DNA of 64,000 nt from Nitzschia sp. pyKryTriq1 (taxonomy: Eukaryota; Bacillariophyta; Bacillariophyceae; Bacillariales; Bacillariaceae), in contig OY101118.1 of NCBI GenBank assembly GCA_956465555.1, positions 2,811,751 through 2,875,750 on the forward strand, written 5' to 3'. Numbering within the stretch: the stretch's first letter is position 1; each line of letters opens with the position of its first letter. The translations under genes and the position numbers were made by a program. A model generated the notes under the pieces. The model was not told where the DNA came from. It saw only the letters and a list, made by a program, of their open reading frames with translations, and searched no databases. Positions 60,695 through 64,000 of the stretch are shown here, piece by piece.

Positions 60695-61064
60695 TCGTCG
60701 TACGAACTCCTGATTTTACTATCTTGGGAAGACGCACGTTATCAGACTATTGCTGCGACGCAACCTTCGACGTCAATCCAGAAACAAACTCCATCCAATA
60801 TCCAATGCGCAGAATAGCATTTTTGGTTACCTCCTTTTCGTTGACGAGGATTCTACTCTTCTCTCTCGCTTGCTCTACCAGAGCAAGGACTGTATTATGG
60901 ATTGGCTGGGACGAATGGTACGGGTGTATTTCATCTACAAACTCAAACAAAGTGTAGTTCAAAACTGACAGTTTCTAACTAGTACTAGAGAGGATGTTTC
61001 TTCCTGCATACGAAAAGTACTTCGCATTCAATACAGTATGAACCTTGTTGTATCACCAAGCCGA
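60695..61064. other. Intergenic, possible gene remnant
   Basis: It continues directly from the interrupted gene and has open but unrecognised frames (for example SIFGYLLFVDEDSTLLSRLL at about 60820-60880). It may be more of the same decayed locus. Confidence 0.2.
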
Positions 61065-61820
61065 TCACGCTTCCATATCACGCATAACTTGCTCCTGTAC
61101 CATTTCTTCCACCTTTTGATCAAGCATTGCTTGCTCTTGTAACGCTTCTTCCATTTTTTGATCGAATCCATCGGGCAGATCCATCCCCTTGGTCCAGGTC
61201 ATGTTGTTCTCCTTCCAAAAGAAATTGCGCACTTCCGTAAAAAAGATCAATTCCTTATCGAATTCCGGTGCACGGTACACTACAATCGCCGCAGCCGCAC
61301 AAAAGACTAACCCGTACAAAATGTACATATTCAAGAGCAACCGACTGGTCGCTGGAGCCGTGGCGGTCAACGACGCCTGGAGACGCCAAAAGCACAAGAC
61401 GTGAAGACCTGCACCCAAGATCAGGACTACCGCGGCCGCTTCGACTGCTCCTGTCATCGGCAGGTACACAATATTCAAGAGATAGTACCAGGCTTCGAGC
61501 GGAACGAGCGCGCAGGTCAAAAACTGACACAGATTGTGGGAAAAGGGGCTCATCAGCATTCCGACAGTACCCAATCCCAAGAGCACCCCTTCGAGGCGAT
61601 TCACTCGCACACCCAACAACAAGGACTGAATCGCATTTTCCAGCTCCTGCATGCGGCCTGCATCCCCGACAAACGGATTGCCGGGACCGGGACGGACCCA
61701 TTCGCTAAAGGCCGGGTCACCGAATTCTTTGGCGGCGAAGAAAGCTCCAATTGATCCCAGGAGGAAGAAAAGCGCGGTGGAAATCCACCAAGAGGACGGT
61801 GGCATTGCGGAAGATCCCAT
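61065..61820 (-). CDS. Unknown multi-pass membrane protein, 251 aa
   Basis: Single exon from the first ATG. Hydrophobic segments lie at about 10-30, 80-100, 103-122, 125-147 and 163-183, so four or five membrane spans. The C-terminus is a soluble amphipathic helix with two similar halves (DGFDQKMEEALQEQAMLDQ and QKVEEMVQEQVMRDMEA), likely a coiled coil. Between the first and second span is a short polar loop (VRPGPGNPFVGDAGRMQELE). The overall plan resembles small DoxX- or DUF-type four-helix membrane proteins, but no diagnostic motif is seen. Function unknown. Confidence 0.7.
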   Translation of the reverse strand: MGSSAMPPSSWWISTALFFLLGSIGAFFAAKEFGDPAFSEWVRPGPGNPFVGDAGRMQELENAIQSLLLGVRVNRLEGVLLGLGTVGMLMSPFSHNLCQFLTCALVPLEAWYYLLNIVYLPMTGAVEAAAVVLILGAGLHVLCFWRLQASLTATAPATSRLLLNMYILYGLVFCAAAAIVVYRAPEFDKELIFFTEVRNFFWKENNMTWTKGMDLPDGFDQKMEEALQEQAMLDQKVEEMVQEQVMRDMEA

Positions 61821-62362
61821 GATGTTGTTCTTTCTGTGGTTGTGTGAAGGTGATGATATGATGTTGTTATCTTACAATGATGTTGTTTCATGAGGCAAGA
61901 TGGGAAATCACAGTCGGTGATGATGATGCATGATGATGGCTCGCGCTCGCGCTGGATTTGAAATCGCCATCGTCGCGATGATCGCGTGTCATTGGTCGTC
62001 TTTGTCGTGGTCGGAACGGTACGCGTACAAACGCCCGTATGTTCTTCTGTCCTCGACAATGACCCCTAAGTTTCCATGTTCTCGTTTGATCAACAATACT
62101 TTTAGTTATAAAAAAATGAAGGACCAATTTCGAAAATTTGACTCCTCTACACAGGGGTCAGGATGAGAAATCATGGGAATGAGATGCGATGATGACGCGT
62201 CAAGGCGAGAAAGGAGAAAAATCGCCACCGACCAAGCAAAATTCGACGAAGCTTGTTGGAGGATCCATCCATTCTCACTAAGTCTACGTACTCTCTAGAG
62301 ATGCATCATCATCCTGCCCCTTTCAAAAGGCTCTCCTACATATTTGTTAAATCCGACGAACG
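61821..62362. promoter_or_regulatory. Divergent promoter region, membrane protein / TypA GTPase
   Basis: 540 bases between divergent starts with a GATGATGATGCATGATGATG tract at 61918-61938. No specific element can be assigned. Confidence 0.3.
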
Positions 62363-64000
62363 ATGATCGTTCCGTTCCAGACGGCCAGTCGACGACGACT
62401 CTTACCAGCAACAGTCCGATGTCTCTCTACAGGTACCAGTGCTTTTGGAGCAGGGAATGACGTGTTGGTGATGATTCCTCGGACTGTCAGTGCGATGAAC
62501 CATCATCATCATAACCATCGGCTGACAGGTACACGGCGGAACATGCATGTGCTTTCGTCGTCAGGCACCAACCGTCATGTTCATGGGCAATGGCCTCCTT
62601 TATCACAACTAATGATCGAGCAGCGACAGGTGTCGTGGAAATCTACTGTTGCAGCCGCACAAGAAGAGGAAGAACAACACCAAGACTATGTTGTGAGGCA
62701 GAGATCGGGTGTGAGGAACGTTGCTATTATTGCCCACGTCGACCATGGTAAGGCCTACCTACTGCACTGCAGACTTGGCATACCGTAGTCGTGTTTTGAT
62801 TCCTGACAAATCTTGCTTTTTAGGGAAGACCACACTGGTAGACAAACTGCTGCGAGCTTCCTCAACGGAGGACAGTAAGGAACAAACTGAAGATAGGCTT
62901 TTAGACTGTGGCGAGTTGGAGAGAGAACGAGGAATTACAATCACTTCAAAAGTAACACGGTGTGACTATCGGGATACTATTGTTAATATTGTCGATACCC
63001 CGGGTCACGCCGATTTCTGTGGAGAGGTTGATCGGATCCTTTCGCTTGTTGACGGTGTCTGTCTGGTGGTGGACGCTGCCGAAGGTCCGATGGCTCAGAC
63101 AAAGTATGTTTTGAGCCGAGCTTTGAATCTTGGTTTGCGTCCAATGGTGGTTCTCAACAAGGTCGATAGACCAGATGGTTGGAATCGCATCGAAACAGGA
63201 GAAACAGAATCGCAGCTACTGGATCTTTTTGATACTTTGGGCGCCGATGAGAGTCAAATGGATTACCTGACTTTATATGCAAGTGCTCGCGATGGTTGGG
63301 TCACGGAAGATTATGGCATTGCTCAATCTATTGTACAAGGTACCATTGACAACAAGTCAAACGAAGAGATTGGGATGAAATCATTGCTCGACCGCATTTT
63401 GGATACCATACCAGAACCCACCGTTCATTGCTATGACGTCGAAAGCGCAGGAGGGAATGAGCCAGTGCCTGGCGAAGCTCTGAAGGATGATCGATTCTCA
63501 CTTGCGGCTGTTACGGTTGGATACGACGCGTATCTCGGAAGAACATGCACTGGCCGAATCAACTCGGGGTCTGTGTCATTAAACGACGAAGTTACATTCC
63601 TACGACGTGACGGGGCTGAAGGTGGTGCTAGTGATGACATTTCAGCTTCCGTCCTAGGGGGGATTTTTGTTAATCGCGGCATCTCCAGAACTGTATTGGA
63701 CGCTGGTGTAGCGTACGCCGGGGATATTGTGACGCTTGCTGGCGTGCCGGACCAAATCGCAGTCGGTGACACCTTGACCGGCGCCGCGAAACCCGTCCCG
63801 CAACCTTTGCCGACACCCCCCTTGGCCCCCCCTACCCTTTCGATGGAGTTCGGAGCTAACGACGGGCCTTTGGCCGGGCAAGAAGGAAAAGAAGTCACGC
63901 CCTCCAAAATCCGAAGCCGCTTGATTGCTGAGACTGATAATAATGTCACCTTGAATATCAAAAAGTCCGAGTCAGATGGCGAAAAGACGACTGTTTTCGC
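62363..64000 (+). CDS. Organellar TypA/BipA translational GTPase, 5' part (two exons, runs off window)
   Basis: Exon 1 62363..62747, exon 2 62824 to beyond 64000; the join (CATG/GTAAGG, TAG/GGAAG) restores NVAIIAHVDHGKTTLVDKLL, the P-loop. Further GTPase motifs: switch I with RGITITSKVT, G3 VDTPGHADFCGEVDRIL and G4 VVLNKVDRPDGWN. The order and wording match TypA/BipA rather than EF-G, EF-Tu or LepA. A beta-barrel domain II (SLAAVTVGYDAYLGRTCTGR) follows. TypA binds the 70S ribosome and helps large-subunit assembly and stress translation. The N-terminus (MIVPFQTASRRRLLPATVRC, then a His/Arg/Ser-rich stretch to about residue 110) lacks a signal peptide and is basic, which fits a mitochondrial presequence. 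A Pro-rich and charged insert (QPLPTPPLAPPTLS and onward) interrupts domain II. The 3' end lies outside the window. Confidence 0.92.

Overview
The window looks like nuclear DNA of a photosynthetic stramenopile, most probably a pennate diatom. The reasons are short GT-AG introns (roughly 70 to 140 bases), several proteins with ER-signal plus transit-peptide N-termini carrying Phe after the cleavage site, a violaxanthin de-epoxidase family protein, diatom-type LRR membrane proteins with Thr/Pro stalks, a Ty1/copia relic and selenocysteine tRNA genes. The exact species cannot be told from the sequence alone. Gene models were built by hand from reading frame, splice signals and protein continuity; in every spliced model that is complete in the window the joined exons give a length divisible by three.

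Layout. 1-7 kb: a small two-exon protein of a GDNPSCS-motif family, a decayed copia fragment and a plastid-type SAM rRNA methyltransferase. 7-18 kb: a run of housekeeping genes in divergent and convergent pairs: an unknown acidic protein, prohibitin 2, DPH4, Prp18, phosphopantothenoylcysteine synthetase and a large Ser/Arg-rich member of the GDNPSCS family. 18.8-19.1 kb: two identical tandem tRNA-Sec(UCA) genes. 19.5-29 kb: MBOAT acyltransferase, B-type cyclin, secreted esterase and arylsulfatase, plus a relic of a second arylsulfatase 3' end. 29.6-35.7 kb: two-domain glyoxalase I, an Ark/NAK-family kinase and a thylakoid-lumen violaxanthin de-epoxidase-related protein.

37-54 kb is the accessory heart of the window. 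Five membrane-protein genes (two with LRRs) end in the same roughly 110-residue extracellular domain, centred on a Cys-x-Pro...DWIG...WxW pattern and called the DWIG domain here. An esterase gene and a 1.4-kb LTR-like element with two 200-bp direct repeats (no difference seen) and a 4-bp target duplication lie among them. 54-64 kb: a GT8 glycosyltransferase, a membrane-anchored DUF2252 protein, an unknown gene interrupted by one TAA, a small multi-pass protein and the 5' part of a TypA/BipA GTPase that runs off the window.

The spaces between genes are unusually rich in self-complementary GTAC/CCGG/CTAG tetramers (for example GTACCGGTAC) and TACTAC/GTAGAG low-complexity tracts, which are almost absent from the exons.
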